A DNA stretch of 64,000 bases, from positions 188,432 to 252,431 of the forward strand of contig NZ_JAGFNS010000006.1 of assembly GCF_017592555.1 (NCBI RefSeq), given 5' to 3'. This stretch comes from Actinoplanes flavus. Lineage in GTDB: Bacteria > Actinomycetota > Actinomycetes > Mycobacteriales > Micromonosporaceae. The notes below the pieces were generated by a model. The model saw only the letters and a list, made by a program, of their open reading frames with translations. It ran no database searches and had not been told where the DNA came from. This document shows, piece after piece, positions 34,622 through 44,613 of this stretch; position 1 is the first letter of the stretch, and each line of letters begins with the position of its first letter. Made by a program: the position numbers and the translations under genes.

Positions 34622-35649
34622 CCGTGATACCAGCGTCGATTCGGATGCCACGATTTCTGGGGCACGAGTGCCGATGGCATCTCCGCTATGGGCTCGGCGG
34701 ACGGGTCTTCTGCTGGCTCTGTCGGCGAGGGGTCCGGCGGTGCCACTGGCGGGTCACACAGCGGATCGACCTGCGCCGCGTACGTCCGCGCCCACACCAG
34801 CCAGGAATCGTCGGCCGGCATCCCGGATGCCAGCAGTTGGTCGCAATGGTCACGGATCTGGCGGGCGAGTTTCCACGCTGCGACCTGCTCCCGCAGCACC
34901 TTATCCCGGCGTTTGATGATCTTTCGCTGTCGTTTCTGCTCGAGGCGCCGTTGCTCGGCGCGCTGTCGGGCGTCCCGCTGAGCACGGAGGTCCGACGTGC
35001 GGCGTTCCATCTCCTTCAGCACCTCGGGAAGATCGGCTTCGACGTTGCGCTGGGCATAGTCCGCCCACCGCGACACACCCTCGCCGGGACCGTCAAGCTC
35101 AACGACCAGCCGCAAGTTCCACCGTTTTCCAGTCTCCTCTGCGATCCGGACTCCGTATCGCTGGTCGGCAACCTCCACGACGACGAGCGTGTCGCGCTCA
35201 CCGGACGCCACCCTGTATCCCTTGCTTGATGCCGCGTCGGCAAGGGCCTGCACGATCATCAGAGTCCGCGACCGGTTCGCCGCCGATGCCGGCAGGCGGT
35301 CCGGCTGATCACACAATCGATCAACGACCGGATGGGGATCGACCACCTCTGCCGGTACCGGGACAGCCGATGCCGCTGCCGGGCGGCGGTATCGGGCAGC
35401 AGGGTGCTCTCCCGGCCGCAACTCGATGGTCAGGTCCCCCTCGTTACGCCCGCGGTGCAGCAGGTGCCAGCCCGCTGGAACCTCACCGTTCTGCTTGACC
35501 GCGTGCAACAACCGTCGCCACGCCGCCCGTACCTCCTCGGGCGGACTTTTCACTTGAACGGCGCCGCCGCCTTCCTCGAGCAGATCGAGCAGCCCGGCAG
35601 CGGTCGATGGCGGCTTACGCCCGGCAGGCAAACTCAACATGTCGACCAT
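34618..35649 (-). CDS. Unknown protein, paralogue of the convergent neighbour
   Basis: 343 residues starting MVDMLSLPAGRKPP (further in-frame codons run upstream to 35877 without a better start). Parallel features with the previous gene are VDPHPVVDRLCDQPDRLP, MIVQALADAASSKGYRVAS, a beta-rich middle, a long basic coiled coil (about 195-265) and an aromatic tail ending SWHPNRRWYHG. The tail-to-tail arrangement with overlapping stops suggests an old inverted duplication. Function unknown. Confidence 0.58.
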   Translation of the reverse strand: MVDMLSLPAGRKPPSTAAGLLDLLEEGGGAVQVKSPPEEVRAAWRRLLHAVKQNGEVPAGWHLLHRGRNEGDLTIELRPGEHPAARYRRPAAASAVPVPAEVVDPHPVVDRLCDQPDRLPASAANRSRTLMIVQALADAASSKGYRVASGERDTLVVVEVADQRYGVRIAEETGKRWNLRLVVELDGPGEGVSRWADYAQRNVEADLPEVLKEMERRTSDLRAQRDARQRAEQRRLEQKRQRKIIKRRDKVLREQVAAWKLARQIRDHCDQLLASGMPADDSWLVWARTYAAQVDPLCDPPVAPPDPSPTEPAEDPSAEPIAEMPSALVPQKSWHPNRRWYHG

Positions 35650-35986
35650 TTTCGATGACCGAGTTTCGGCAAGTCCACCGCGGCAGCGACATTTCCCCGA
35701 ATCGGGAGTCAGCAACCAGCTGTAGGCCGGACGGTCGGGCAGCCTTACCGACCTCCCTCTGTAGGTCTCGGTCCTTGCCCGACTGCGCAGGGCGAAGGCC
35801 CTCCATGTTGCCCTCGTACAGGCTCTTGCTGGCGAACCGTTTCCAGACGTCATCCGCAGGAGCATTCCGATGACCATCCGCCTGCGAACTCCCGGCGCAG
35901 AGCCCGCTGCGTTGCCTCACGGCTCCGCAACTCGCGAACGGTGTCAACTACGCTGTACCGCCGGTCCTGCGACCTACGCTGGTCCG

Positions 35987-36544
35987 GTGACCTACCCAGC
36001 GCGGTCCGGCAGTTACCCGACAGATTATGGACCCCGGAATCGCATCCAGAATGAGGAGCACCTCCGACGGATCGCCGAAGCCTTGGAACGCATCGCCGAC
36101 GCGGTCGCCGGCCCGGTGGCCCGCACCGAGGCTGACCCGTTGCCAAGCTACCCCGTCATCGCAGAGGACGGAACCGATCCGACGTGGGCTGGCAGGTCCG
36201 AGCCTCACATTGCCTGCTGGGACGGGTCGCTTTACCTCGCCGTGTGTACCCGCTGCCCAGCGAAACCGGGCCAGGTCGTCGATCCCAGTGATTCCTCCAC
36301 CTGCTTGGAGTACGCAGATTCGTCCTATGACCTGGACGAGCAACGTGCCGCACTGACCCGCCACCTCGGCCACCATCTCAAGCTTGAGGACCCCACCGCT
36401 GCGTTACCGATCTGGACGTGGTCAGATCAGCCTTGCTCCCGCTGCCACGCGCCGATCGGACAGAAATGCCGCACCGCGGCGGGACGGCCAAGCACCGCCG
36501 TTCACGCCGCACGCTGGCAAGACCATAGTCCTCAATATTGGTGA
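35987..36544 (+). CDS. Small zinc-ribbon protein
   Basis: About 185 residues from GTG 35987 (start uncertain; the open frame reaches back to 35870). The N-terminal third is a short helix (EEHLRRIAEALERIADAV); one CTRCP pair is mid-protein. The C-terminus CSRCHAPIGQKC followed by GRPSTAVHAARW matches the zinc-finger tail seen in many actinobacterial mobile-element proteins. Probably nucleic-acid associated. Confidence 0.5.
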   Translation: MTYPARSGSYPTDYGPRNRIQNEEHLRRIAEALERIADAVAGPVARTEADPLPSYPVIAEDGTDPTWAGRSEPHIACWDGSLYLAVCTRCPAKPGQVVDPSDSSTCLEYADSSYDLDEQRAALTRHLGHHLKLEDPTAALPIWTWSDQPCSRCHAPIGQKCRTAAGRPSTAVHAARWQDHSPQYW

Positions 36545-36630
36545 ATTTCTCAGCAACGATGCGTCAACCCGCTGATCGTGCCTTTCGTACCGCCTGTGAC
36601 GTAACACCAGCCCTACGGCGATAGGCGCTT

Positions 36631-37668
36631 TCAGCACATGTCGGGAAGCCAGTCGTTCACGGTATCGGCGAGCACTCTCGCCGATACGGCCTCTTGGGGA
36701 ATGCGAACACCGTCACGGAGCAGTCTTTCGACTGGAGCGGCAGAGTCGCCCAGCCAGGTTGCCAGCGTGAGGGCTCGGTCCGCCTCGACTGGAGTCTGCC
36801 CGGGTTGGGCAATGCCCCGCTCCAAGAGCAGGCGGTATAGGCCATCGGCAGGGCGTACCGACGGAAGCCCTTCGGCAAGGGCCGACAAGTCAGCCGACAC
36901 GGGGATGCGCAGGCCATCAGCGTCAAGATCACCGAAATAGGCTATACTGCGCACCTCGGGCATTTCCGAAACGCTGAGCACGGAGGCCTCGAAAGCGCCT
37001 CCAGCACCCCAGGCCATGTGTCCGACGGCGCTGGGCACGGTGGCTAGCACCCGGCGTAGGGAGTCGAAGGTGTCCGCGTTCTCGACGACCAGCAGGATCG
37101 GGCCGTTGCCGATCCGACGGACCGGTAGCGGCGGGCGTGACCGAAATGTGCGCAGCAGCGGAAGGGTGAGTCGGGCCGGCCCGAAAAGAGATGTACCGAG
37201 CAGTGCGTCGAGGCGCTTTTCGTACCCGAAGATCTCCAGAGATCGTTCGCGTAGCGGGAGGATGTCGGGATCGCGTCCTCTGTCACGAAACCAGGCGTTG
37301 ACAGCCTGCAACACACCTACTTGGCCGACGGTCAACCGCGCGGTGGCAGCCCAGGACAACTCCGGTCGCCACGGCACTGCCCGCGCCAGGACTCCGGCGG
37401 ATGCGGTCGCGGTCGGTGGAGTCATGGTCAGCCGGGCCGGCAGCGCTGGCTGTGCCGTGCGGTCGACGTTCCGGGAGGTTGTCACCACGCCGGCGTCGAC
37501 AAGTGCGGCGATGGTGGTGGCGAGGTCGGCGCGGCGGGTTGCCAGAGTGGCCGAGGCCGGGTCGGCGCGGGCAAACAGCGGCCACAGCTCTGCGAGTGTG
37601 ATCGTGCGCCTTTCCCAAGCTTCGAGTTCGGCTACCAGGCGGGCAGCGCGCGGCGTCAGCGACGTCAT
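36631..37668 (-). CDS. jetD: Wadjet nuclease subunit JetD
   Basis: 345 residues, ATG overlapping the JetC stop. The C-terminal half carries the Toprim landmarks of the JetD/topoisomerase VI-like nuclease: VVENADTFDSL (catalytic Glu) near 205 and YFGDLDADGLRI (Asp-x-Asp) near 255. The N-terminal half has winged-helix character (DUF3322-like). In Wadjet complexes JetD cuts circular plasmid DNA after the JetABC motor has extruded it. Last gene of the four-gene operon. Confidence 0.83.
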   Translation of the reverse strand: MTSLTPRAARLVAELEAWERRTITLAELWPLFARADPASATLATRRADLATTIAALVDAGVVTTSRNVDRTAQPALPARLTMTPPTATASAGVLARAVPWRPELSWAATARLTVGQVGVLQAVNAWFRDRGRDPDILPLRERSLEIFGYEKRLDALLGTSLFGPARLTLPLLRTFRSRPPLPVRRIGNGPILLVVENADTFDSLRRVLATVPSAVGHMAWGAGGAFEASVLSVSEMPEVRSIAYFGDLDADGLRIPVSADLSALAEGLPSVRPADGLYRLLLERGIAQPGQTPVEADRALTLATWLGDSAAPVERLLRDGVRIPQEAVSARVLADTVNDWLPDMC

Positions 37669-40600
37669 TCGGGCCTGCGGTAGACACGCGTGGCGGTAAC
37701 CGTTCCTGGGGCGGTTCCGGTCGAGGCTGCGTCGTCGGCCGTGAACGGTTCGGGCAGCTGTTGGCGGACTACCTCGGCGACACGGATGTGTTTCAGCCCG
37801 GCGCGCAGGTCGGCATCGTTGCGCATGCGGACCCACAAGGGAAACGCGGCCAGGGCCCGGTCGTCCGACAACCCGGTCGTGTAGACCAGCTGCACGCCAA
37901 GGGCTGCCGCGACACCCTGCTGCAATTCCAGAAGGTATTCAGCGCTGGCCTTGCCGATGGGGTTGTCCAGAAAAAGCACTCCGGAATGCCGGGCGCGCAT
38001 TTTCCCTCGTTCGTTAGCTCGAAGGGCCGCCATCGTGCAATAGAGCACGATCGCGGCGGTGAGTTCCTGGCCGCCGGAGAAAACCTCGTTCATGTTCTCG
38101 ATGGGTACGCGCTCGTCGCGCAGGACCGCGTCGGGCTTGAGGAGGTCCACGTGGAAGCCCTTCGGTACGGCTGTCTCGATGCTGCGGAGCAGGAGAGCGA
38201 CGCCGTCGCGTTTCGGTGCGGTGCCGCCGGTCCCGGTGCGGGCGCTGATGGTGGTGGACAGCTCGTCGACTACTTCGCCGATACGGGCAGCGAGCAGGCT
38301 CGGGTCCGGTTCGGTGAAACGGATGCGCAGGAACTCCTTGCCTTCCCATTCGCCGAGCCCAGCCGGCAGCTTCGAGAGCCGAGAAGCGGTGCGCAGGGTC
38401 TTGAGCGCGCCGTCGACCAGCGCCGCCAGCCGGTCGACGATCAGTTTGCGGTGTCGGCTGGCTGAGTCCAGATCAGAGGTCAGGGTGGCGAGGCGCTGGT
38501 CGAGTTGTCCCGCGAACTCGCCCGCGCGGATCGCCAACTGATCTCGGTCGAGGCCGACGAGTGCCCGTCTAGCGACGTTGTTCATCGTTTCGAACCGGGG
38601 CTGGTTGGCCAGCCGTACGGCGATGTCGACAAGCCGGATGACTTCCCGTCCGCTGTCGCGTTCCTCGTCTCCCGTGCTGCGCAGCGTCTCCTGGATCCGG
38701 GTGGTCGCTGTGCGGGCGTCTTCAGCGGCGCCTGCGTAGAGCTCGGTGCTGTCGGTGCTGCCGGTGCTGTCGGCGTCAGGGTGTGCGAGCAGCACGGTCA
38801 GCGGGGCCAGGACTTCGCGGAAGGCTCGAGCTGCTTCACCCGCTTCGGTTGTCCGGCGGTTCAGGTCCGCCGCGTGCGTGACCGCGTCCTCATGGCGCTG
38901 CTGGGCCTCACGTTGGTCGGCGGTGGCCGCGGTCAGCAGCGTCCGGCCGTGGTCAACGCTTGTCGGGCGGCGGTCGTCGGTCAGCTGGATCCACACGTTG
39001 CGGTTATCGGAGGGGGTAGCCGCTTTCAGTTCGCTGCCGAGTCCCCCGACCCTGGTGTTCGTGGCATTGATGGCCGCGTCGTAGCGTTCACGTTCTCGTT
39101 TTGTCCGGGCGATGGCTGCTTGCCGGCTTGCCGCATCGCTGCCTTCCGGAGTCGCCAGAAGTTGCATACCATGTGCGACGTCTTCGGTGTCACGGCCGTT
39201 GACATCCGCTCGGACCCGGGCTGCCTCCTTTTCCGCTGCGGTCGCCGCGGCTCGGAGGTCTTGGCCCACTTCCACCGCAGCGTACGTGGCGGCAGCCGCC
39301 AGGTAGGTGGCACGGAGCACAGTGATGCTTTCTCCTGGCACCGTGTCGGAATGTCTCCCGGTGGAACTGACGATGTCGCCCATGTCGGTGTGGTGACGTT
39401 CTGCGCGGCCGGATGCGTTCTCCGCAGCACGGGCGGCTTCGGTCGCCAACGCCTGTTGACGGAGACGTTCCTGGGCGAACTCGTCCGCGGTTCGCCCGGC
39501 TAGCTTTATCGACTCGTCGAGCTCGGGAAGTCTCCTGCGCAAATGTTCAACGGCTTTCACCGACTCCGCCAGGCGGTCGAGTTCGCCTGCCCGGTCGGCG
39601 GCGGCGCGTTCAACATGGCGATACTCGGCGAGCTCGGCCTCAATACCCTGCTGTACGTCGTCCGCTTCTTCAGCTGCGTCGCGGGCCATACGATCGGTCT
39701 CGAGAGCAGTGGCAAGCGCCTCGTCGAGAGCGTCCATGGCTGCACGCAGTTCCGCCAGGCGACCGGGCGGACACGCGCGGGTCCAGCCCGCCAGATCCGC
39801 ACGAACTGCCCGAAGATGTCGCAGCGTTTCGGTCTCCGCTGCGATTTCCGCGCCACGTGTCGCCATAGCCTCGCGGATTTGCTCACGGCGTAGCTCGGCC
39901 GCGTGGACGTCGAACAGTGCCGGGTTCGGCTCGACAACGAACTGGTCGGGCAGGTCCGGTTCGGTAGGCGACCCCGGCTCGGCGCTGTCTGCTGAATACA
40001 GCATCCGGGCGCTGGTCCCGACAGTGACCGCCGCAGCGGGGAGAAGCCGCGCGGCGGTCAGCGCCTTGCGTGCGTCGGACATCGACAGCGGGTCGACGAC
40101 GACGACCCCATCCGCCAACTCGGGATGGGTTGCGATGATTGTGCTCCGTTCATCGGCGGCGACGCTCTCGGCCAGATATCGCCAGCCGGCATGTGCGACG
40201 ACACCTGCGACATGCAGCACGCTCAGGCTGGCCTCGACCTCGGCCCGAGGGGGTAAGAGTCCGCCGTCACCCAATCCGTCGAGTAACCGCTGATCGTCGT
40301 TCTGTGCTGCCCGCACGGTGTCCAGGCGTCCCTCACGCAGCGTCTCCTCGGCTTCCAGAGCGGCGGTCAGGGCGCCGGTGTTGGCGTCGAGCATGTCGAC
40401 GTCGAGCTCATCGCTGGACAGCGCGATCCGTACGAGATCGTCTGCAGTCAGCCGCGCGGCCTGATCAAGAACCGTCTGGAGAGCACGGTCTGCCTCCTGG
40501 TGCTGTCCACGAACCTCGCCCAGCGCGTCGCGGGTCCGTTTTTCAGCGCTCGCCGTGTCTCGGACAACACTTTGCGCATCTCTGAGCCTTTGCTCGAGCT

Positions 40601-42170
40601 GCTTGAGCTGCCTGCCGGTGAACTCCGCCGCCTCCCTGCCTTCATCTGCCGCCCGCGCCACATCCTGACCAGCCGTCAGCAGTCCGTCCGCTACTGCGGC
40701 ATCCACCTGTGCTCGGTTTTCGGCGGTCTTGGCCAGGATCGTTTCCCGCTCGGTCTGCCATTTCCCTGCGTCGAGCAGCACTCGCGTACGTTCGTCGTTC
40801 AGCTCATTCGCGCGTTCGCCGTGCGTCCTCGCCGCCTCGTTGAGGCGGTCGCGCTCCTCACGCGCGGCGGCCGCTTCGGCATTCAGCTTGCTTAACAGAG
40901 CACCAGCGGCGTCGTCTCGCTTGTCGAGCGCCGGGCGCGCCTCTCGTTCCGCCTCCGTGATCTGCTGCGCCAGCTGCTCGGATTCTTGCTCCGCCCGGGT
41001 CTTGCGTTCCAGAAGCTCGGCAAGCGCCCAGCCGCGCAGGTCGGCATCTGCGGCATCGCGGCCATCCGTCGCTACTGCTTTTTCTTTCTGAGCCTGGGCA
41101 TGCTCCAATACCAGCGTCAGGCGACGAATCTCATTGACGACGTCGCGTGCCCGGTCACGCTCGGTTTCGCGCGCGCTTGCGGTTTTTGTCGCCTCCTCCG
41201 CCAGCTCGCGCAACCGCTGCGTTGCCGCGGTCTCGGCCGCCTCGCGTGCCCGGATCCGGCGCAGCAACATGACGCCCTGGGACTCGACGGCTTCTCGAGC
41301 CACCCGGGCCGCGCTGTGCCGCCCGTGGGCAGCGGCCACCGGCCTCAGCGCCGACACAGCCCCCTCGGCGAAGTCGCGCTCCAGCAGCATCGCCTGACGA
41401 TCACCGACGGTTCGGGCATAACTGTCGAAGTTTTCAGCGACGCTGACTGCATCCTCGGGATCGAGAACGATCTTGAGAAGCCATTCCACAAATTCTCTGC
41501 TGGACTTGAACTTGAACGCGCTCGCGGCATCCCCTTCATCGGCGTTCATCCGCCGCTGTATACCGAACATGTCCGGTTCGATGCCGATCGTGCGCAGATG
41601 ATCCGCCCAGGCTCCGACCTCCGGGCCGGTCCAGGCCAGCTGCGTGACCGGGGCCGCGCGATCGATCTCCTGAAGTGCCTCACGGAAGCCCTCCAGTCGC
41701 AGCTTGCGGCCTTCGGCGGTAAACGGCAGATCATCCATCTCCACACCCTGGTGCGGGCGTAGCGACCACCAGTGCTCTGCCAGCCGGTCGGCCGCAACGC
41801 CGCCGCGCCGCCGCTGAAGCACCTTGCCGGTGATGACACGGTCGCCGGTGCGCACGTGCATCCACTCCAGGACGATGTGCGCTGCGTCATCGCCGATGAC
41901 GAACTTCTCCATCACCGCCGCCGAACCACCGACAGCGTTGCGCTTTCCCGGCAATACGACTGAAAAGAGCAGCTTGAGCAGCACACTCTTGCCGCCGCCA
42001 TTCTCCAGGAGCAGAAGACTGTACGGACTCGGGCGCCGGGTAGGGGCATCGAACAGGCTGCCCTGACTTCCCACGATCTTGCCGACACCGGACAGATCAA
42101 GGGTGACGTCGGTGTAGCGCGCGCCGCGTGGACCTACACCGAACAACCGGACGCGGTTGAGTTCGTACAT
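37665..42170 (-). CDS. jetC: Wadjet SMC-like motor ATPase JetC
   Basis: 1501 residues, the size of a MukB-like SMC. Walker A appears as LLLENGGGKSVLLK near residue 55. Long alanine/glutamate/arginine coiled coils run from about 290 to 560 and 800 to 1130, with a hinge-like region between (about 640-760). The C-terminal head has the signature FSGGQELTAAIVLY and Walker B VLFLDNPIGKAS near 1430; Asn follows the Asp where many SMCs have Glu. This is the DNA-loop-extruding motor. It starts 13 bases after JetB. Confidence 0.88.
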   Translation of the reverse strand: MYELNRVRLFGVGPRGARYTDVTLDLSGVGKIVGSQGSLFDAPTRRPSPYSLLLLENGGGKSVLLKLLFSVVLPGKRNAVGGSAAVMEKFVIGDDAAHIVLEWMHVRTGDRVITGKVLQRRRGGVAADRLAEHWWSLRPHQGVEMDDLPFTAEGRKLRLEGFREALQEIDRAAPVTQLAWTGPEVGAWADHLRTIGIEPDMFGIQRRMNADEGDAASAFKFKSSREFVEWLLKIVLDPEDAVSVAENFDSYARTVGDRQAMLLERDFAEGAVSALRPVAAAHGRHSAARVAREAVESQGVMLLRRIRAREAAETAATQRLRELAEEATKTASARETERDRARDVVNEIRRLTLVLEHAQAQKEKAVATDGRDAADADLRGWALAELLERKTRAEQESEQLAQQITEAEREARPALDKRDDAAGALLSKLNAEAAAAREERDRLNEAARTHGERANELNDERTRVLLDAGKWQTERETILAKTAENRAQVDAAVADGLLTAGQDVARAADEGREAAEFTGRQLKQLEQRLRDAQSVVRDTASAEKRTRDALGEVRGQHQEADRALQTVLDQAARLTADDLVRIALSSDELDVDMLDANTGALTAALEAEETLREGRLDTVRAAQNDDQRLLDGLGDGGLLPPRAEVEASLSVLHVAGVVAHAGWRYLAESVAADERSTIIATHPELADGVVVVDPLSMSDARKALTAARLLPAAAVTVGTSARMLYSADSAEPGSPTEPDLPDQFVVEPNPALFDVHAAELRREQIREAMATRGAEIAAETETLRHLRAVRADLAGWTRACPPGRLAELRAAMDALDEALATALETDRMARDAAEEADDVQQGIEAELAEYRHVERAAADRAGELDRLAESVKAVEHLRRRLPELDESIKLAGRTADEFAQERLRQQALATEAARAAENASGRAERHHTDMGDIVSSTGRHSDTVPGESITVLRATYLAAAATYAAVEVGQDLRAAATAAEKEAARVRADVNGRDTEDVAHGMQLLATPEGSDAASRQAAIARTKRERERYDAAINATNTRVGGLGSELKAATPSDNRNVWIQLTDDRRPTSVDHGRTLLTAATADQREAQQRHEDAVTHAADLNRRTTEAGEAARAFREVLAPLTVLLAHPDADSTGSTDSTELYAGAAEDARTATTRIQETLRSTGDEERDSGREVIRLVDIAVRLANQPRFETMNNVARRALVGLDRDQLAIRAGEFAGQLDQRLATLTSDLDSASRHRKLIVDRLAALVDGALKTLRTASRLSKLPAGLGEWEGKEFLRIRFTEPDPSLLAARIGEVVDELSTTISARTGTGGTAPKRDGVALLLRSIETAVPKGFHVDLLKPDAVLRDERVPIENMNEVFSGGQELTAAIVLYCTMAALRANERGKMRARHSGVLFLDNPIGKASAEYLLELQQGVAAALGVQLVYTTGLSDDRALAAFPLWVRMRNDADLRAGLKHIRVAEVVRQQLPEPFTADDAASTGTAPGTVTATRVYRRPE

Positions 42171-42183
42171 CGCCCGTCCCTCT

Positions 42184-42981
42184 CTACAACTCGGTCAACG
42201 ACTCGGCCGTCCAGCCGACCGCGATAGTGGCGCTGCCGTCGCTGATCTCGGTGATGCCGAGACGAAGCAGTTCGTCGAACATGACCACCCCTGCCTCACG
42301 GACCTGAACCCGGTAACGCGGGGTGGTCCGGAAGGTGCCACGGCGGTCGGTGCCAGTGCGCACGAGAAGCCCCTGGTCGGCGAGAAACGTCAGCGCCTTA
42401 CCGACGATTCCAGTGGTACTGCTGGTCAGAGCACGCCCATCGCCGGTGCTGCCAGTCCGGGCACGGCGGGTATAGGCGTGCCATGCGCTCTCTAACCCGG
42501 GCTGATCCACGGCAGTGTCGCCCGAGTCGGATTCGGCGGCCCTTTCAGCCAGCCGGCTGGCTGCCTCGCGAACGAAAGCATCCACACCATCGACCGAAAT
42601 GCGCCCCAGGTATGTCTCGTTGGCAAGGTCGGCGGGCCGGGGGAAGGCCAACGTGGCCGCTCCCAGATGCGCTAAGGCGTGCAGAACACGTTCCGCCGCC
42701 TTCCCCTCGCCACCGGTCCGCCGTGCGTAGTCGGTCATCTTGACCGCGAACACGCTGTCCTCGACCGACCCGACCACGATGCCACTGCGTTCGCTGATCT
42801 CCAACACGACGAGATCCAGCCCCGAGGCTACGGCCTGCACGGCTGCGATGAACTCGTCATCGGTGCGGGCGCGCAGCACCAGGCTGCGATACACGTCGTC
42901 GCGAGCGGGCACCAGCTTGGGACGTAATCCGTAGGCGATGAGGCGAGCGGCGTCGGCGGTGACCTGGACTGTCGTGGTCAT
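42184..42981 (-). CDS. jetB: Wadjet MukE-like subunit JetB
   Basis: 265 residues, mixed winged-helix protein with no catalytic motif. Its position (four-base overlap with JetA, directly before JetC), size and content match the DUF4194/MukE-like JetB that bridges the kleisin JetA and the SMC JetC. The C-terminal half (LTFLADQGLLVRTG, RYRVQVREAGVVMFDELLRLG) reads as a winged helix. Confidence 0.78.
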   Translation of the reverse strand: MTTTVQVTADAARLIAYGLRPKLVPARDDVYRSLVLRARTDDEFIAAVQAVASGLDLVVLEISERSGIVVGSVEDSVFAVKMTDYARRTGGEGKAAERVLHALAHLGAATLAFPRPADLANETYLGRISVDGVDAFVREAASRLAERAAESDSGDTAVDQPGLESAWHAYTRRARTGSTGDGRALTSSTTGIVGKALTFLADQGLLVRTGTDRRGTFRTTPRYRVQVREAGVVMFDELLRLGITEISDGSATIAVGWTAESLTEL

Positions 42982-44507
42982 GCGGCTTCGGCCTCCTGGT
43001 AGGAATCGACGGAAGCGGGTTCGATAGCGGCGCGGGCCACGATGAGATCCGCACCGCCGTACTCGGGATCATGCAAAGGGGTGCCGTCGTCGACGGCGAT
43101 GAACACACTGGGCGCGCCGTGCCGCATCGCCGGGTTGATTTCCTGCGCAGCGAGCGCCACAACCCTGACGACCACGAGTCTGGCGAGCTCGGGATGCAGG
43201 CTCCGCGCCTCCGCCAGCAGCCCGGACAGTCGTCGTGGTGCTTCGACGTCCAGGTCGAGTAAGTCGTCGAGTAGCTCGTAGCATTCCGGAGGAAACGCCG
43301 GCTCCTCCTCCGTCTCGTCGAGGTCGGGTTCCTCGATCTCACCCCCGAGCAGCTCACGCTCGGCCGGCGGGGTCACGAGTGCCAGAAACAAGTCGGTCAG
43401 CCGCAATGCGGGCGGCACACTCACTCCGGCGCCCCGTCCGAAATACGCGGCCAGAACGTCATCGGCCTGCATCACCGTAAGGGCGAGCGCCGGTACGAGC
43501 AGCTGAGCATGTAGGTCCAGTGATGCCGCGACACTGCCCGGCGCGAACGTCTGCCGGTCCTGCTGCGCACGAAAACGCCGGCCCGCGCCCTGCAATGCCG
43601 CCTGCAACTGCTCGTGGCGGCGCAGACAGTCCCGGACGACCTCGACAAGCTGCGCGGCCTGGAGTTTGCGGGTCGGGATGTCGGCGGTGTCGCGTACCTG
43701 AGTGATATTGACGAGGATGGCATTCTCCGCCTTGTAGCGGGCCTCGATGTGTTCGATCGCCTCGGCGATGAACTGCGGCATCTCGTGCAACCAGTCCACG
43801 GTACGGACGTCGCGCTCGGTCGCTTCGAGGCGCTGGCGCAGCTTCTCGCCGTACTGGATGGTGCGGTAGCGGGCGGCCTGGGCGGCGGCTTGAGCATCCG
43901 ACAGCCGGCCCCGTTTGATGAGGGTCTCCAAGCGCAGATCCGCAGCGATCTGCGCTGATTCGATGTCGATCTCCAGGGCGCCGACAAGGACGTTCACCGC
44001 CTCGTTCGTGGCACGGAGGAAGATGCCGCCGTCCGCCCCTGATACTTCCTCGATCAGCTTGAAATCGAACGCGTATCGGCTGTAGCTACCGTCACTCGTG
44101 GTCATGCCGTAGACCGCGCGAAAGCCCCGGTCGGCCGAGCCCACGTTCAGCAGGTTCTCCAGTACCCAACGTGCTACCCGGGAGTGCTCCGCGTCGTCGC
44201 GTCCAGGCATCTGCCGGGCAGCGAAGGCAGCAAGGTCAGCCAAGATCCGCTCGGGAGGAGCCCCAGCGTCGAAGTCCATCGCCAAGGTGACCAGGTCGAT
44301 GGCATTAAGCGCCAGTTCGCTCATCTGATAGACAGCGAAGTCCGCCGACTGAACCTGTGCCTTCCGGCTGTCGAGGTCGTGCAACGGCGCCGTGCAGGCT
44401 AGCGCCTTGACTCGCTGAGCGAACCCGATATCACTCCCTGTTTGCGACACAGCCCGGACAGTAGTGCTTGGGTGCGACCCAGAACATAGCCCGATGGTCG
44501 TCGTCAC
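42978..44507 (-). CDS. jetA: Wadjet kleisin-like subunit JetA
   Basis: 509 residues, mainly helical, first gene of the Wadjet operon. It has the length and helical layout of JetA (MukF/kleisin-like): a helical N-terminal region, a coiled coil at about 220-320 (RQRLEATERDVRTVDWL), an acidic linker (EEPDLDETEEEP near 410) and a C-terminal winged-helix-like domain. The first 20 residues are low complexity, so an internal GTG may be the true start. I did not assign the Wadjet subtype. Confidence 0.78.
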   Translation of the reverse strand: MTTTIGLCSGSHPSTTVRAVSQTGSDIGFAQRVKALACTAPLHDLDSRKAQVQSADFAVYQMSELALNAIDLVTLAMDFDAGAPPERILADLAAFAARQMPGRDDAEHSRVARWVLENLLNVGSADRGFRAVYGMTTSDGSYSRYAFDFKLIEEVSGADGGIFLRATNEAVNVLVGALEIDIESAQIAADLRLETLIKRGRLSDAQAAAQAARYRTIQYGEKLRQRLEATERDVRTVDWLHEMPQFIAEAIEHIEARYKAENAILVNITQVRDTADIPTRKLQAAQLVEVVRDCLRRHEQLQAALQGAGRRFRAQQDRQTFAPGSVAASLDLHAQLLVPALALTVMQADDVLAAYFGRGAGVSVPPALRLTDLFLALVTPPAERELLGGEIEEPDLDETEEEPAFPPECYELLDDLLDLDVEAPRRLSGLLAEARSLHPELARLVVVRVVALAAQEINPAMRHGAPSVFIAVDDGTPLHDPEYGGADLIVARAAIEPASVDSYQEAEAA

Positions 44508-44613
44508 GAAAGAATGTTCCGCCAGAGGTAGCCGGGCAGGAGGTCATATCCCATGGACGAGCCCCGCAAACGATCTCGCGGACGCTTGCGGCGGAAGGCG
44601 TCTCCTGCGCTGG

